A DNA stretch of 41,896 bases from an uncultured Bacilli bacterium (GCA_934167935.1 CAKPMH010000009.1:1-41896); one strand, 5' to 3'; positions 16,447 through 24,851 are shown, counted from the first letter of the stretch. Translations and numbers: made by a program. The notes: generated from the sequence alone by a model not told the origin.

Positions 16447-17463
16447 TTATGCAGCTTTTTTTGTATATATTTTCTCTTTTTTTTCTACTTTCTTAGAAAT
16501 TAAGCTATCTAAACTTTTTAACATTTTTAAAACCATTTTTTTGTCATTATAATCAAGTGTTGTTGTAAATAGATATATATATTCATTTTTTAATGTGTCA
16601 AGATATTTTAAAATGTTTTGTTCTTCTACCTCATCTAAATTATATGAATAAATTTTTAATTTAACAACATCAAAATACATAAGAGAATTATTTAAGTATT
16701 CAGTATATTTTTCATCTTCACATACCTCATATTTATTAGTTACATTGTTAACTTTTTTATTTTTTTCATCTTTTATTGAATATGCTCGACTATAAGGTAT
16801 TATTTCATTTTTCATATTATTCTCTCTATGATTAAACTCTTCACTTTTTATTATATCTTCTTTTTTTAATGGCTTTGCGTTTATAGTATTTTCATTTTCT
16901 ACTTCACTTAAATTATCAAATTCATCACTATTTTTTAGTATATTACTTTCATCATTAATTATTCTATCAATATTTTCAATTGCGTCTATAAATTCATCTT
17001 CTAAATAATCAATATTTTTCTTAATATTATCACCGTTTAACTCATCAAGTAAAAAATCTATTTCTTCTATTAACTTACTATATTTTTCATTATCTTTTAT
17101 TTCTCTTTTTAAACTACATAATTTACGTTTATAATAAATAATTTTATTAATATTTAGTGATTCTAATAAATTTTTTGCTATATTATCATATTGTTTTACT
17201 TTATTAATAAATGAATGGACTGAATATACAAGTTTTGTTTTAACATTATCAAATTCTTGACAATTATAACTAGCATAATTATTTATATTATCTAATATTT
17301 TTTCTATTTCATTTTCTCTACTTTTTAATATTCTATTCATTATTTTTGCTTTTTTTACTATGTTTGTTTTTTTAAATTTTTGTATAAACTCCTCCATCGT
17401 TAATGAAGTGTTATATTCATCATTATATAATTCTAAAAAATAATCGTAATCTATATTTTTCAT
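16447..17463 (-). CDS. Helical protein of unknown function (338 aa)
   Basis: Not recognised. No signal peptide or membrane segment. The N-terminal half (about 1-170) is helical and charged, with coiled-coil stretches. A low-complexity acidic linker (about 175-240) leads to a short helical C-terminal module around LDTLKNEYIYLFTTTLDYNDK. A GAGGGGGAA ribosome site precedes the ATG, and its own promoter overlaps the terminator of the upstream gene. It is transcribed separately from the T-box operon that follows. Confidence 0.65.
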   Translation of the reverse strand: MKNIDYDYFLELYNDEYNTSLTMEEFIQKFKKTNIVKKAKIMNRILKSRENEIEKILDNINNYASYNCQEFDNVKTKLVYSVHSFINKVKQYDNIAKNLLESLNINKIIYYKRKLCSLKREIKDNEKYSKLIEEIDFLLDELNGDNIKKNIDYLEDEFIDAIENIDRIINDESNILKNSDEFDNLSEVENENTINAKPLKKEDIIKSEEFNHRENNMKNEIIPYSRAYSIKDEKNKKVNNVTNKYEVCEDEKYTEYLNNSLMYFDVVKLKIYSYNLDEVEEQNILKYLDTLKNEYIYLFTTTLDYNDKKMVLKMLKSLDSLISKKVEKKEKIYTKKAA

Positions 17464-17485
17464 ATAATTCCCCCTCTGCGGCTAT

Positions 17486-17514
17486 ATATTACCACTAAAA
17501 AAGGTAAAAATCAA
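17486..17514 (-). promoter_or_regulatory. Promoter overlapping an upstream terminator
   Basis: Minus strand TTGATT (17509-17514), 17-base spacer, TAATAT (17486-17491), 23 bases before the start at 17463. The -35 box sits in the loop and 3' arm of the terminator at 17497-17523. Confidence 0.5.
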
Positions 17515-17523
17515 GTTTTTACC
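17497..17523 (-). terminator. Intrinsic terminator after the DUF2628-like gene
   Basis: Minus-strand perfect stem GGTAAAAA/TTTTTACC with a five-base loop and six T. Confidence 0.85.
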
Positions 17524-17535
17524 CTATAATAAATT

Positions 17536-18063
17536 TTATATCACTGTTTTTATAATACTTGTTAAAGAATAAACTACTATAGTTATTAATATTGTAATTA
17601 AAATTGCAATTACAACATTGTTTTCTCCTTTTTCCTTACAAAGAGTTACAATTTCTTCATCAGGTCTAACATTATTCTTTTCTTCTATTTTCATACAATC
17701 GTTATAAGCAAAATCTAAATATTTTTTATTTATAATTAAACCTAAAATAATTCTTTCTATCAAAATTAAACCTAAAATCACACTTAAAATTATTACATTA
17801 TTTTGGATTAATACTAAAGTTATTTCTATTAAATAAATAAGTATTCCAAATTTAAACATATTTCTATACATTAAATAGATTCCACCAAATAAAAATGCTG
17901 GAAAAGAAAATTTTTTACTAAAAAAGTCTTTATTATTTTTTCCAATATAACTAATTAATAATGTTGCATCAAAATTTCTTTGATCTTTTTTTGATTTTTT
18001 AGGTTTTTCTGGAATTTTAAAACTATTTTCTACATTTGTATTTAATCCATTATCTTGATTCAT
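17536..18063 (-). CDS. DUF2628-like membrane protein
   Basis: 175 residues. A Pro/Lys-rich cytoplasmic N-terminus (about 1-35) precedes YIGKNNKDFFSKKFSFPAFL and FGGIYLMYRNMFKFGILIYL, the sequence pattern of DUF2628-type proteins (a short amphipathic stretch running into transmembrane helices with a LMYR-like motif). Further helices lie at about 85-110 and 148-172. The family's function is unknown. A TGGAGGTATTTAG leader with GGAGG precedes the ATG. It ends in a strong terminator, so it is probably a single-gene unit; a TATAAT at about 18093-18098 could be its -10 box. Confidence 0.7.
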   Translation of the reverse strand: MNQDNGLNTNVENSFKIPEKPKKSKKDQRNFDATLLISYIGKNNKDFFSKKFSFPAFLFGGIYLMYRNMFKFGILIYLIEITLVLIQNNVIILSVILGLILIERIILGLIINKKYLDFAYNDCMKIEEKNNVRPDEEIVTLCKEKGENNVVIAILITILITIVVYSLTSIIKTVI

Positions 18064-18124
18064 CTAAATACCTCCATTTTATTCTATAACAATTATATCA
18101 TATCTTAAATATTTTTTATATATT

Positions 18125-18613
18125 CTATTTATTTTTTAAAGTTTTTATTTTCTTTTTATACTCATTTTTTCTAACTTCTTTAGGTAATTTATAAAATAAT
18201 TTACCATTTCTATATAAAATATAATCATATAATGAATTTATTTTATAATCTAAATCATTTCTTTCATCTATTATTTTTTGATTTTTCATTTTTTCCCATT
18301 TATTCATAGAATTAATTTTTTTTATAATTACATCTCTTTTTTCTTTTATTTTATTTAAATATATATTTAATTCTTTATCAGTTAATGTTTTAAGTGTATT
18401 ATAATCAATCAAAAAATTTAATTGATTTAAAAAATCCACATCACTTATTCTAGTAAACTTAATAAATTTATATTTACTCATATTATCTTGAAATACTAAA
18501 TTACTTCCAAATGATTTAGAAAATATAGTCATAGGAATTTTTAAGTTTGTTGCCTCAAGATAATATAAGTCTTGCATTTGAATGTAAATTCCTGTTTCTG
18601 TTAAAATTTTCAA
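18125..18613 (-). CDS. Hypothetical protein, possible TTG start (162 aa)
   Basis: Not recognised. Highly basic C-terminal half with clustered Lys and Asp/Glu, a helical middle (DKELNIYLNKIKEKRDVIIK), and no membrane segment. The longest frame begins with TTG at 18613 preceded by GGGCGTGAT; an alternative is the ATG at 18577 (MQDLYYLEA...) preceded by GGAA. Strong AT bias and no conserved motif limit interpretation. Confidence 0.5.
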   Translation of the reverse strand: MKILTETGIYIQMQDLYYLEATNLKIPMTIFSKSFGSNLVFQDNMSKYKFIKFTRISDVDFLNQLNFLIDYNTLKTLTDKELNIYLNKIKEKRDVIIKKINSMNKWEKMKNQKIIDERNDLDYKINSLYDYILYRNGKLFYKLPKEVRKNEYKKKIKTLKNK

Positions 18614-18719
18614 ATTATCACGCCCTTATATAACTTAATATTTTTAATTATTTATTAAATTTTTATCTAATTTTTCTATTTATTATTTTGAACTATTTTT
18701 TACTATTATCTAATTATTT

Positions 18720-18932
18720 TTACTTCTTGATATTTTTTGTATGGTAAATATGTTTTTTTTGTTCGTTTGATAAATTATGTTTTTTTAATACATTCCATTC
18801 TATCTTTTCAGATTGCTTCATTCTAAATTCAATATCACGGTCATATTCTTGCATAACTGCATTTAAACAATTTATAAATTCCATCATTTCTTCTTGATTA
18901 AAATCGCTTATTTGTTTGTTATCATTCATCAT
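18720..18932 (-). CDS. Small protein of unknown function (70 aa)
   Basis: Not recognised. A charged helical peptide without membrane segment, starting MMNDNKQISDFNQEEMMEF. Coding is supported by a strong GGGAGGTT ribosome site 4 bases before the ATG and a good promoter at 18958-18986. The C-terminus is basic (KKHIYHTKNIKK). It stands alone between the unknown gene at 18125 and the ATPase operon. Confidence 0.6.
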   Translation of the reverse strand: MMNDNKQISDFNQEEMMEFINCLNAVMQEYDRDIEFRMKQSEKIEWNVLKKHNLSNEQKKHIYHTKNIKK

Positions 18933-18957
18933 AAAACCTCCCTTAATTCTGCTATTT

Positions 18958-18986
18958 ATTATACACTAATATATTTACTATTACAA
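18958..18986 (-). promoter_or_regulatory. Promoter of the 70-residue gene
   Basis: Minus strand TTGTAA (18981-18986), 17-base spacer, TATAAT (18958-18963), 25 bases before the start. Confidence 0.6.
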
Positions 18987-19014
18987 TTCTATATCATTTT
19001 TTGTTTTTGATTTA

Positions 19015-19121
19015 TTATAACTTATTGTCCTTTTCTTTATCTTCCAAAATTTTATCAACAAAGAAACGATATATATTCAACTAATTTATCTTTATATTTC
19101 TTTCCTAACAATATTAATCAT
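19015..19121 (-). pseudogene. Possible degraded gene remnant
   Basis: In the 340-base stretch without an intact gene (18933-19273), an ATG at 19121 with AAAGGA upstream opens a frame of nine codons. The next frame continues as LLGKKYKDKLVEYISFLC, and a third as VDKILEDKEKDNKL before a stop. Joined by two frameshifts these read like one lysine-rich helical protein, so a decayed gene is plausible. The family cannot be named, and chance in AT-rich DNA is not excluded. Confidence 0.25.
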
Positions 19122-19144
19122 TTAATTCTGTCCTTTCTTTAATT

Positions 19145-19178
19145 AAAAAAAATACCAACTTCTTTTAGAAATTGATAT
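19145..19178 (-). terminator. Terminator of the three-gene ATPase operon
   Basis: Minus-strand hairpin, ATATCAATTTC with GAAGTTGGTAT (11 pairs including GU) around a short A-rich loop, followed by eight T. Confidence 0.65.
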
Positions 19179-19273
19179 ATTTTAAACTTGTTTTTTTAAA
19201 GATATTAATATAACTAAACAATCTTGTAATATTTTTTAAATTTTTCTTAGTTTTATATTTTTAATAATAAATT

Positions 19274-20215
19274 TTATATATAAAATTTTGGTTGTAAATT
19301 TTTTGGTAATTTTCTTTTTTGTTTTTCATTTACTTTTTCCATTAGATTAACTTTCAATTCATTATTTAATTCATTACTTTGAAAATTAAAATAAGAATAC
19401 AAGCTATCTATTGCACTTAAAATAACATCAATATCTCCATTTGCCTTTGAAACCATTAAATCAATTGTTTCATCTTTAATACAATCTAAATTTAATTGTT
19501 CTTTGATACTTTTATTTATAGCACTTATGTGTCTTTTCATAATTTCCCTTACTATCTTTTTATCTTTTCCATAATTTACTTCTACTATAGGATATGAAGA
19601 AGCATAATTTAAATCGTCTGTTGTAAGTATAACTTGATCAAATAAAGAGAAATATTCTTCTATACACTTTTGAGCATCTATACTACGATTAAACATCCAA
19701 TCAAAACGATCTATTAAAAAAGAAAGTTTTTCAGGAGAATATATTTTTTTTATTTTTTCTATTAAATAATCTGTATAATGACCTGGCTCAATTATTTCAG
19801 ATTTAAATTTTCCATTAATATCAAAGTTATTTATATCATAAATAAATAATTTACTTAATTTTTTTAATTCTTCAGTTATGATTTCTATATTTTTGTCATC
19901 AACTTCTTTTAAATAATTTAAAAGTACACTTGCCATTTCAATTTCAAATTTATGTTTAATAAATTCCATACCAACTTCCTTACTTGTAACACCAATTCCA
20001 GCAACAGAAAATTGATTATATATATTAATTTCACTACCTATATGATTTTTGATTTCTTTTGATAGTAAAACCGTTGACTTTCCACATCCTCTTTCACCTT
20101 TTAATACTATAACTTTAGAGCTACTATTATTTATTTCATTTTCTATATTATTTACTGCTTCTTCCACATTTTCATTTTTCTTAATTTTTTCAATTATTGT
20201 TCTTTTATTTACCAT
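19274..20215 (-). CDS. P-loop ATPase of unknown role (ORC/STAND-like)
   Basis: 313 residues from the ATG at 20215, which has GGGAGGTT 4 bases upstream; a frame start at 20236 lacks a site. Walker A is VIVLKGERGCGKST (about residues 35-48), Walker B is SFLIDRFDWM, a sensor-1-like ILTTDDLNYASS follows, and the C-terminal helical part has SKANGDIDVILSAIDSLYSY, like the lid of ORC/Cdc6 or STAND ATPases. It should bind and hydrolyse ATP and switch a partner's state. The tail KRKLPKNLQPKFYI is basic. It is the last of three co-directional genes with one promoter and one terminator. No effector domain is visible in the ATPase itself. Confidence 0.7.
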   Translation of the reverse strand: MVNKRTIIEKIKKNENVEEAVNNIENEINNSSSKVIVLKGERGCGKSTVLLSKEIKNHIGSEINIYNQFSVAGIGVTSKEVGMEFIKHKFEIEMASVLLNYLKEVDDKNIEIITEELKKLSKLFIYDINNFDINGKFKSEIIEPGHYTDYLIEKIKKIYSPEKLSFLIDRFDWMFNRSIDAQKCIEEYFSLFDQVILTTDDLNYASSYPIVEVNYGKDKKIVREIMKRHISAINKSIKEQLNLDCIKDETIDLMVSKANGDIDVILSAIDSLYSYFNFQSNELNNELKVNLMEKVNEKQKRKLPKNLQPKFYI

Positions 20216-20248
20216 ATTAACCTCCCACAAAAACATTATATCATATTT

Positions 20249-20974
20249 TTATCTATTTAATCTTAATATTTTCTTTGGTACATATTTGCTACACCACTTA
20301 CCAATATTTTTATCTAACATGTTACAATCTGTAAAACAATTTAAACATGATTCACCAGCATTTTTAAATCTTCTACCCGTCTTTATAATAAATGGATTTT
20401 TATCATTATACAAACCTTTTGATTTTAATATTTCATAATATTCATCAAATGTATATTGATGATTTTCGTTAAGAACTATTTCACTAGCTTCTTTAAAAAA
20501 TAATGATATTCTATACTTTGTATTCAAATCATCCATTTTGCTTCTAACATCCGTTCCTGTATTTTTAATGAATACAGAAAATCTTTCAAAAGAAGGATTA
20601 TTAAATTCTTCATCATGAAATATAAATACTATTTTATTATTTTCTCTTTTAATTAATAAGTAATTTCTAAATTCTTCTTTTGTGTTATCATCATCTATAT
20701 ATAATTCCTGTTCTACTCCAAGTAATCTATTTAGTGCAAAAAATATTTTATCTTCTATACTTATTTCATATTTTAATTCAGTTATCTTAGAAAAAAGTGG
20801 AATATTCATCTTAAAAGCTCTAAAAGTTATATCGTCAGTAATAATCATTCTAATAGATTTATCAAATGAATCATTTTTTTTATATGCTTTATTTATTGAA
20901 ATTACATTAGTACAATATCCAGCACTTTTAGATACATCGATTTGACTATCTTCATTTATTATTTTTCCTTTCAT
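20249..20974 (-). CDS. Unknown protein with C-terminal Cys cluster
   Basis: 241 residues, soluble, not recognised. The N-terminal 200 residues mix predicted strands and helices. The C-terminus has CLNCFTDCNMLDKNIGKWC, that is CX2CX3CX10C, which could bind zinc or an iron-sulfur cluster. GAAGGTACTT precedes the ATG. It lies 33 bases upstream of the ATPase gene and 76 bases downstream of the third gene, with no terminator between them, so the three are probably one operon. Confidence 0.65.
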   Translation of the reverse strand: MKGKIINEDSQIDVSKSAGYCTNVISINKAYKKNDSFDKSIRMIITDDITFRAFKMNIPLFSKITELKYEISIEDKIFFALNRLLGVEQELYIDDDNTKEEFRNYLLIKRENNKIVFIFHDEEFNNPSFERFSVFIKNTGTDVRSKMDDLNTKYRISLFFKEASEIVLNENHQYTFDEYYEILKSKGLYNDKNPFIIKTGRRFKNAGESCLNCFTDCNMLDKNIGKWCSKYVPKKILRLNR

Positions 20975-21050
20975 AAGTACCTTCTTTCAATAACTATATT
21001 AATAATATTATAAAACATACATGTATTTTGTTATAAATTTATTTTAACAT

Positions 21051-22052
21051 CTAACAACAATCTATACTTTCCTTAATTCTTCTTTCTAAATATAAAGTTT
21101 TTTCATTTTCTAATATTTCAGGAGTTAATAATGGCTCTTTCTTAGAAATATTGCTATTATGTTCTAAACTTAGTGTTTTTAATTTTTCTAAATTTTTCTT
21201 CATTCCTGTTAATGCTTCAACTAATTTTTCCTTATTTTCTACATATTCTAGTTTATCTATAGTTTCATTAGTATAATTAAATTGTTTTTCTAAATCAAGA
21301 ACACTTACACTTAAATCAACTGAATTTCTAATAATATTCATTTTATCTTGTTGTTCATTCTTTAATCTTACAAGTTGTTCATAAGTATGTTCAATATCAA
21401 GCTTTTCAGGTAAAGTATTTGAATCAAATAGTAAGCTATTTAAAACAATTTCTCTTAAATAAGTTGAATTATCTATATTATCAACAGCAAATTTCATTTC
21501 ATAATTAGAATCCAAAGTTGTAAATGCTATATCATTTGTATAATTTGGTATAACTTGTGGATTAGCAACATAAGTAAAATAAAAATTATCACTAAAAGAT
21601 GAATAAGTGCTATATATTTCTTTTGTAAAATCTAATTCTTCATTAAATTCAAATTTATCAAATCCTAATTCCTTTAATTTTTCTAATAATTTTAATATAT
21701 TAAAAATGTCTTTTTTATGGCTTACAAGATACTCATAGAAGAATCTTAAATCACCTGTAGCTTTGTCGTAATATCCATAACATCCATAATTTTTATTTAT
21801 AAACATTTGTAAACTTGAATACTTACTTATAGCATCAATTACGGATTTATTTTCATCATAAAATCTTTTTGCTTTTCTAGCACCCAATTTAAATTTACCT
21901 TGAGATATATCACATATTTGAAATACAAAATTTCTATTATATTTTGAAGATATAGCTGGTATCAATCTATTTTCAAATTCATCAAACTCATCTACAATAT
22001 GACATAATGCAATCATATCATTTGTATATATTTTTTTATTAGCTTTTTCCAT
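21051..22052 (-). CDS. Unknown protein, first gene of the ATPase operon
   Basis: 333 residues, soluble, not recognised. The first 190 residues look globular (DMIALCHIVDEFDEFENRLI, YGCYGYYDKATGDLRFFYEY); the C-terminal third is a coiled coil (about 225-305). The start is the ATG at 22052, 11 bases after AAGGAGG; a TTG at 22061 is too close to it. A promoter at 22085-22112 serves the operon. The protein ends with two cysteines (SIDCC). The link to a tRNA-Ile flank and two equally unknown partners is the only functional hint. Confidence 0.65.
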   Translation of the reverse strand: MEKANKKIYTNDMIALCHIVDEFDEFENRLIPAISSKYNRNFVFQICDISQGKFKLGARKAKRFYDENKSVIDAISKYSSLQMFINKNYGCYGYYDKATGDLRFFYEYLVSHKKDIFNILKLLEKLKELGFDKFEFNEELDFTKEIYSTYSSFSDNFYFTYVANPQVIPNYTNDIAFTTLDSNYEMKFAVDNIDNSTYLREIVLNSLLFDSNTLPEKLDIEHTYEQLVRLKNEQQDKMNIIRNSVDLSVSVLDLEKQFNYTNETIDKLEYVENKEKLVEALTGMKKNLEKLKTLSLEHNSNISKKEPLLTPEILENEKTLYLERRIKESIDCC

Positions 22053-22084
22053 AAAAACCAAAACCTCCTTATAAATTTTTTAAT

Positions 22085-22112
22085 ATTATATCATAAAGTT
22101 TACATATTTCAA
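22085..22112 (-). promoter_or_regulatory. Promoter of the three-gene ATPase operon
   Basis: Minus strand TTGAAA (22107-22112), 16-base spacer, TATAAT (22085-22090), about 32 bases before the start at 22052. Confidence 0.65.
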
Positions 22113-22233
22113 CATTAATTCAATTTTTTATTTTTAAAAAATCAACCAAAAATAATTGATTCATATGTGAAGTTTAAATAATGAAATTTCGTAATCAAAG
22201 TTATTAGGCGCATTGCTATCACCCTTTATATAA

Positions 22234-22260
22234 TAAAAAAACTAACCATTTATAGTTAGT
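22234..22260 (-). terminator. Terminator of tRNA-Ile
   Basis: Minus-strand hairpin ACTAAC/GTTAGT with an eight-base loop, followed by a run of seven T. The 45 bases between the tRNA and this hairpin hold no other feature I can support. Confidence 0.75.
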
Positions 22261-22305
22261 AATCTATTATTTAAACACAGGACACACCTGAGTTTTCAAA
22301 CAACA

Positions 22306-22382
<77 letters not shown>

Positions 22383-22401
22383 ATAAATAATTGACTATTA
22401 A

Positions 22402-22430
22402 AGTATACATTATTTTTTATGTTTTGACAA
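22402..22430 (-). promoter_or_regulatory. Promoter of tRNA-Ile
   Basis: Minus strand TTGTCA (22425-22430), 17-base spacer, TATACT (22402-22407), 20 bases upstream of the tRNA. Confidence 0.75.
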
Positions 22431-22451
22431 GTAGTTTTATGAAAAAAGATT

Positions 22452-22486
22452 TAAAAAAAGTAAAAAAAGTAATTTTAATTACTTCT
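22452..22486 (-). terminator. Terminator after trmR
   Basis: Minus-strand hairpin AAGTAATT/AATTACTT followed by T runs; it overlaps the trmR stop and closes the ireB-trmR operon. Confidence 0.7.
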
Positions 22487-23056
22487 TTTACTTATTGAAA
22501 CACCATCACCTATTTCATAAAATGTTGTAGTAAAATCTTTATTTTCTTTTAAAAAATCAATATAATTATTTAATTTTCTAACAATACCTCTTACATTTCT
22601 ACTTTTAATAAATTCACTAGTATGTGTAAGTCCATGAAAATTTAAATTGTCTGATACAATTAATCCATTTTTATCTAAATTTAAACTAAATTTTTGAAAA
22701 AATTTAATATATTGACTTTTAGCAGCATCTATAAAAATTAAATCATATTTATCATCTAAATTAACATTAAAAGCATCATCATATATTATATTTATTCTAT
22801 CTTCTAAATTAAATAATTTTATATTTTTTACTGCTTCATTGTATCTTTTTAAATCACGTTCAATTGTAGTAACTTTAATGTCATCATTAACTAAACACAT
22901 TCTAATTGCTGAATAACCAATTGCTGAACCTATTTCCAAAATATTTTTAATATTATTTTCTTTTATAACTTTAAGCAAAAATTCAATTCCATCATGTTCC
23001 ATTATAGGAATAGAATTTTTACTCGCATAATCCTCTAATTGTTGTAATCGTACCAT
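22475..23056 (-). CDS. trmR: O-methyltransferase, TrmR (YrrM) type
   Basis: 193-residue class I SAM-dependent O-methyltransferase (COMT-like). The SAM-binding motif I is ILEIGSAIGYSAIRM, motif II VTTIERDLKRYNEAV, and the metal/substrate region DLIFIDAAKSQYIKFF and IVSDNLNF. In Bacillus this gene, directly after mltG, encodes TrmR, which methylates 5-hydroxyuridine at the tRNA wobble position to 5-methoxyuridine. The neighbourhood here is the same, which supports the name over generic O-methyltransferases. The ATG overlaps the end of mltG by 22 bases, with AAGGG inside mltG, so it is translationally coupled. Confidence 0.85.
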   Translation of the reverse strand: MVRLQQLEDYASKNSIPIMEHDGIEFLLKVIKENNIKNILEIGSAIGYSAIRMCLVNDDIKVTTIERDLKRYNEAVKNIKLFNLEDRINIIYDDAFNVNLDDKYDLIFIDAAKSQYIKFFQKFSLNLDKNGLIVSDNLNFHGLTHTSEFIKSRNVRGIVRKLNNYIDFLKENKDFTTTFYEIGDGVSISKRSN

Positions 23057-24123
23057 AAGCCCTTATTTTTTAAATCAGCAATTATATTTAAATGTTCGTT
23101 ATAAGTTTTACTATAATATGTTTTTTTATTCTTATCAGCTACAAAGTAAAAATAATTTGTTTTATCTGGATTTAAGACAGCTTCAATGGATAAAACTGAT
23201 GGATTACAAATTGGTCCAATTGGAAGCTTTCCAGCCATTTTACTACTTCTTGTATTATAAGCATTATATTTATTTATTTCATTTTTATATAAATCTCTTT
23301 CATTCATATCAAGTTTTAAACCATAATATGTTGTAACATCACTACCAAGTGGCCAATTACTATTAAGTCTATTATAGAAAACAGATGCAACTCCACTTCT
23401 ATCATTGCCAACTGATTCAAGTTCAACTATAGAAGCTAATGTAATAAGTTCATGAACTGTATACTTATTATTTAGTAAACTTGCTTGATATTTATTTAAT
23501 TTTTTTAAAGTATTATCAAGCATTACTTCAAATATTTCTTCAATTTTTGCATTTTTATTAAATTCATATGTATCAGGATATAAATATCCTTCAAGTGAAT
23601 AATAAATATTTTTATTTTTTATGTTTGCAGTTAAAAACCAATATTTTTTAATCAATTCATCTAAATAATTTGAATCACTTAATTTTGATAAAATTTGTTT
23701 TTCTTTTATGCTTGTTTTTTCTGTAATAAGTTTAATTACATGGCGCATATTAATGCCTTCTTTAAATGTGATTCTAACATTATCAGAATATTTAGATCCA
23801 CTTCCTAAAATATCAACTATTTCTTTTACATCCATATTTTTATTCAATGTATAAACACCTTTTTGTAAATTAGTTGGTTTATTTAACTTAACATATATTT
23901 TATATGCTAATTCAGATTTAATCAAATCAGATGCTTTTAAATCATCAGCTAGTGTCATAAAAGTTTCATTTGAATTAACAGTAAAAGTAACTTCTGTTGA
24001 AACTTTTGAAACACTTTCTATACAATAATTATAATATAATATACTACCTAGAATTACTATTAAAAATATAAATATTATGCTTGTTATTAAACAAGGAATA
24101 ATTTTTAATTTTCTCTTTTTCAT
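23035..24123 (-). CDS. mltG: Endolytic murein transglycosylase MltG
   Basis: 362 residues. An N-terminal membrane anchor (about 10-32), a LysM-like region (about 45-115, FTVNSNETFMTLADDLKASD) and the YceG catalytic domain. The catalytic Glu lies in LITLASIVELES, followed by SGVASVFYNRL and WPLGSDVTTYYG, and the C-terminal part has LPIGPICNPS and NYFYFVADKNKKTYYSKTYNEH. MltG cleaves nascent glycan strands at the membrane and sets their length, working with the elongation machinery. It follows yrzB with an 18-base gap that contains a hairpin and no obvious ribosome site. Confidence 0.95.
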   Translation of the reverse strand: MKKRKLKIIPCLITSIIFIFLIVILGSILYYNYCIESVSKVSTEVTFTVNSNETFMTLADDLKASDLIKSELAYKIYVKLNKPTNLQKGVYTLNKNMDVKEIVDILGSGSKYSDNVRITFKEGINMRHVIKLITEKTSIKEKQILSKLSDSNYLDELIKKYWFLTANIKNKNIYYSLEGYLYPDTYEFNKNAKIEEIFEVMLDNTLKKLNKYQASLLNNKYTVHELITLASIVELESVGNDRSGVASVFYNRLNSNWPLGSDVTTYYGLKLDMNERDLYKNEINKYNAYNTRSSKMAGKLPIGPICNPSVLSIEAVLNPDKTNYFYFVADKNKKTYYSKTYNEHLNIIADLKNKGLWYDYNN

Positions 24124-24124
24124 A

Positions 24125-24149
24125 GAACAAAACGAGTATTATTACTCGT
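24125..24149 (-). promoter_or_regulatory. Hairpin between yrzB and mltG
   Basis: On the minus strand, ACGAGTA and TACTCGT pair around an ATAA loop (24132-24149), followed by TTTTGTT and then the mltG ATG at 24123. The hairpin includes the yrzB stop codon. It resembles a weak attenuator or a 3' stabilising stem. Confidence 0.5.
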
Positions 24150-24429
24150 CTCCTTCCACTGATTTTTTTGCTTCTTCTTGTAATTCTTCAAGTATTTTTT
24201 CAATAATTGCCCATTCATGATCAGATGTAATTGGTTCTAATTTTGTTTCATCTTGATCAGGTTCATATATTGCAGCATAAACTTTTATATTTCCTTCTTC
24301 ATCTTTAGTATTATCAGTATATACCATATAATTTTTCTTTGTTTCTTCTGATTCAAATGTAAATAAAACTTCACATTCTATTTCCTTTCCATTATCATCA
24401 AAAACTTTAAATGTCATTCTTTCTTCCAT
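24142..24429 (-). CDS. yrzB: DUF1292 protein (YrzB type)
   Basis: 95-residue acidic protein of the DUF1292 family. FKVFDDNGKEIECEVLFTFE and KNYMVYTDNT are the conserved parts, followed by YAAIYEPDQDETKLEPITSD and an acidic tail. Function unknown; the gene sits between ruvX and mltG across Bacillota, as here. AAAGGA lies before the ATG at 24429, inside the end of ruvX, and the spacing to ruvX is two bases. Confidence 0.92.
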   Translation of the reverse strand: MEERMTFKVFDDNGKEIECEVLFTFESEETKKNYMVYTDNTKDEEGNIKVYAAIYEPDQDETKLEPITSDHEWAIIEKILEELQEEAKKSVEGDE

Positions 24430-24431
24430 AA

Positions 24432-24851
24432 TTAATTCCTTTCTCTATCCAAATATGATTGTAGTATTATATTAGCAGCTAACTCATCTTTCTTACTTTT
24501 TCTTTTCTTTCTTGAAAGATCAGCTTCTAACATATAATTATTTGCTTCTATTGTTGTTAATCTTTCATCTTGAAGTACTACTTCTATATTTAGCTCTTTT
24601 TCTAATAACTCTTTAAATTCTATTGTTTCTATAGATCTAAAACCTAATGAATTATTCATATTTTTGGGTAAACCAAGTATGATTTTAGAAATATTTTCTA
24701 CTTCAATAATTTTTTTGATTTCTGGGATTATTGAAATATAATCTTTTTCATCAAATCGTAATGTTTTATAAGTAGATGAAATTGTTCTTGTTTTATCACT
24801 AATAGATATTCCAAGACTTTTTGTTCCAAGATCAAATCCTAAATATCTCAT
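24432..24851 (-). CDS. ruvX: Putative pre-16S rRNA nuclease / Holliday junction resolvase-like RuvX
   Basis: 139 residues of the RNase H-fold YqgF family: FDLGTKSLGISISD near the N-terminus with the first catalytic Asp, ILGLPKNMNNSLGFRS in the middle, and LQDERLTTIEA plus a C-terminal KDELAANIILQSYL with later acidic residues. YqgF family members process the 5' end of pre-16S rRNA; some have junction-resolving activity. The ATG overlaps the ireB stop as ATGA. Confidence 0.94.
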   Translation of the reverse strand: MRYLGFDLGTKSLGISISDKTRTISSTYKTLRFDEKDYISIIPEIKKIIEVENISKIILGLPKNMNNSLGFRSIETIEFKELLEKELNIEVVLQDERLTTIEANNYMLEADLSRKKRKSKKDELAANIILQSYLDRERN

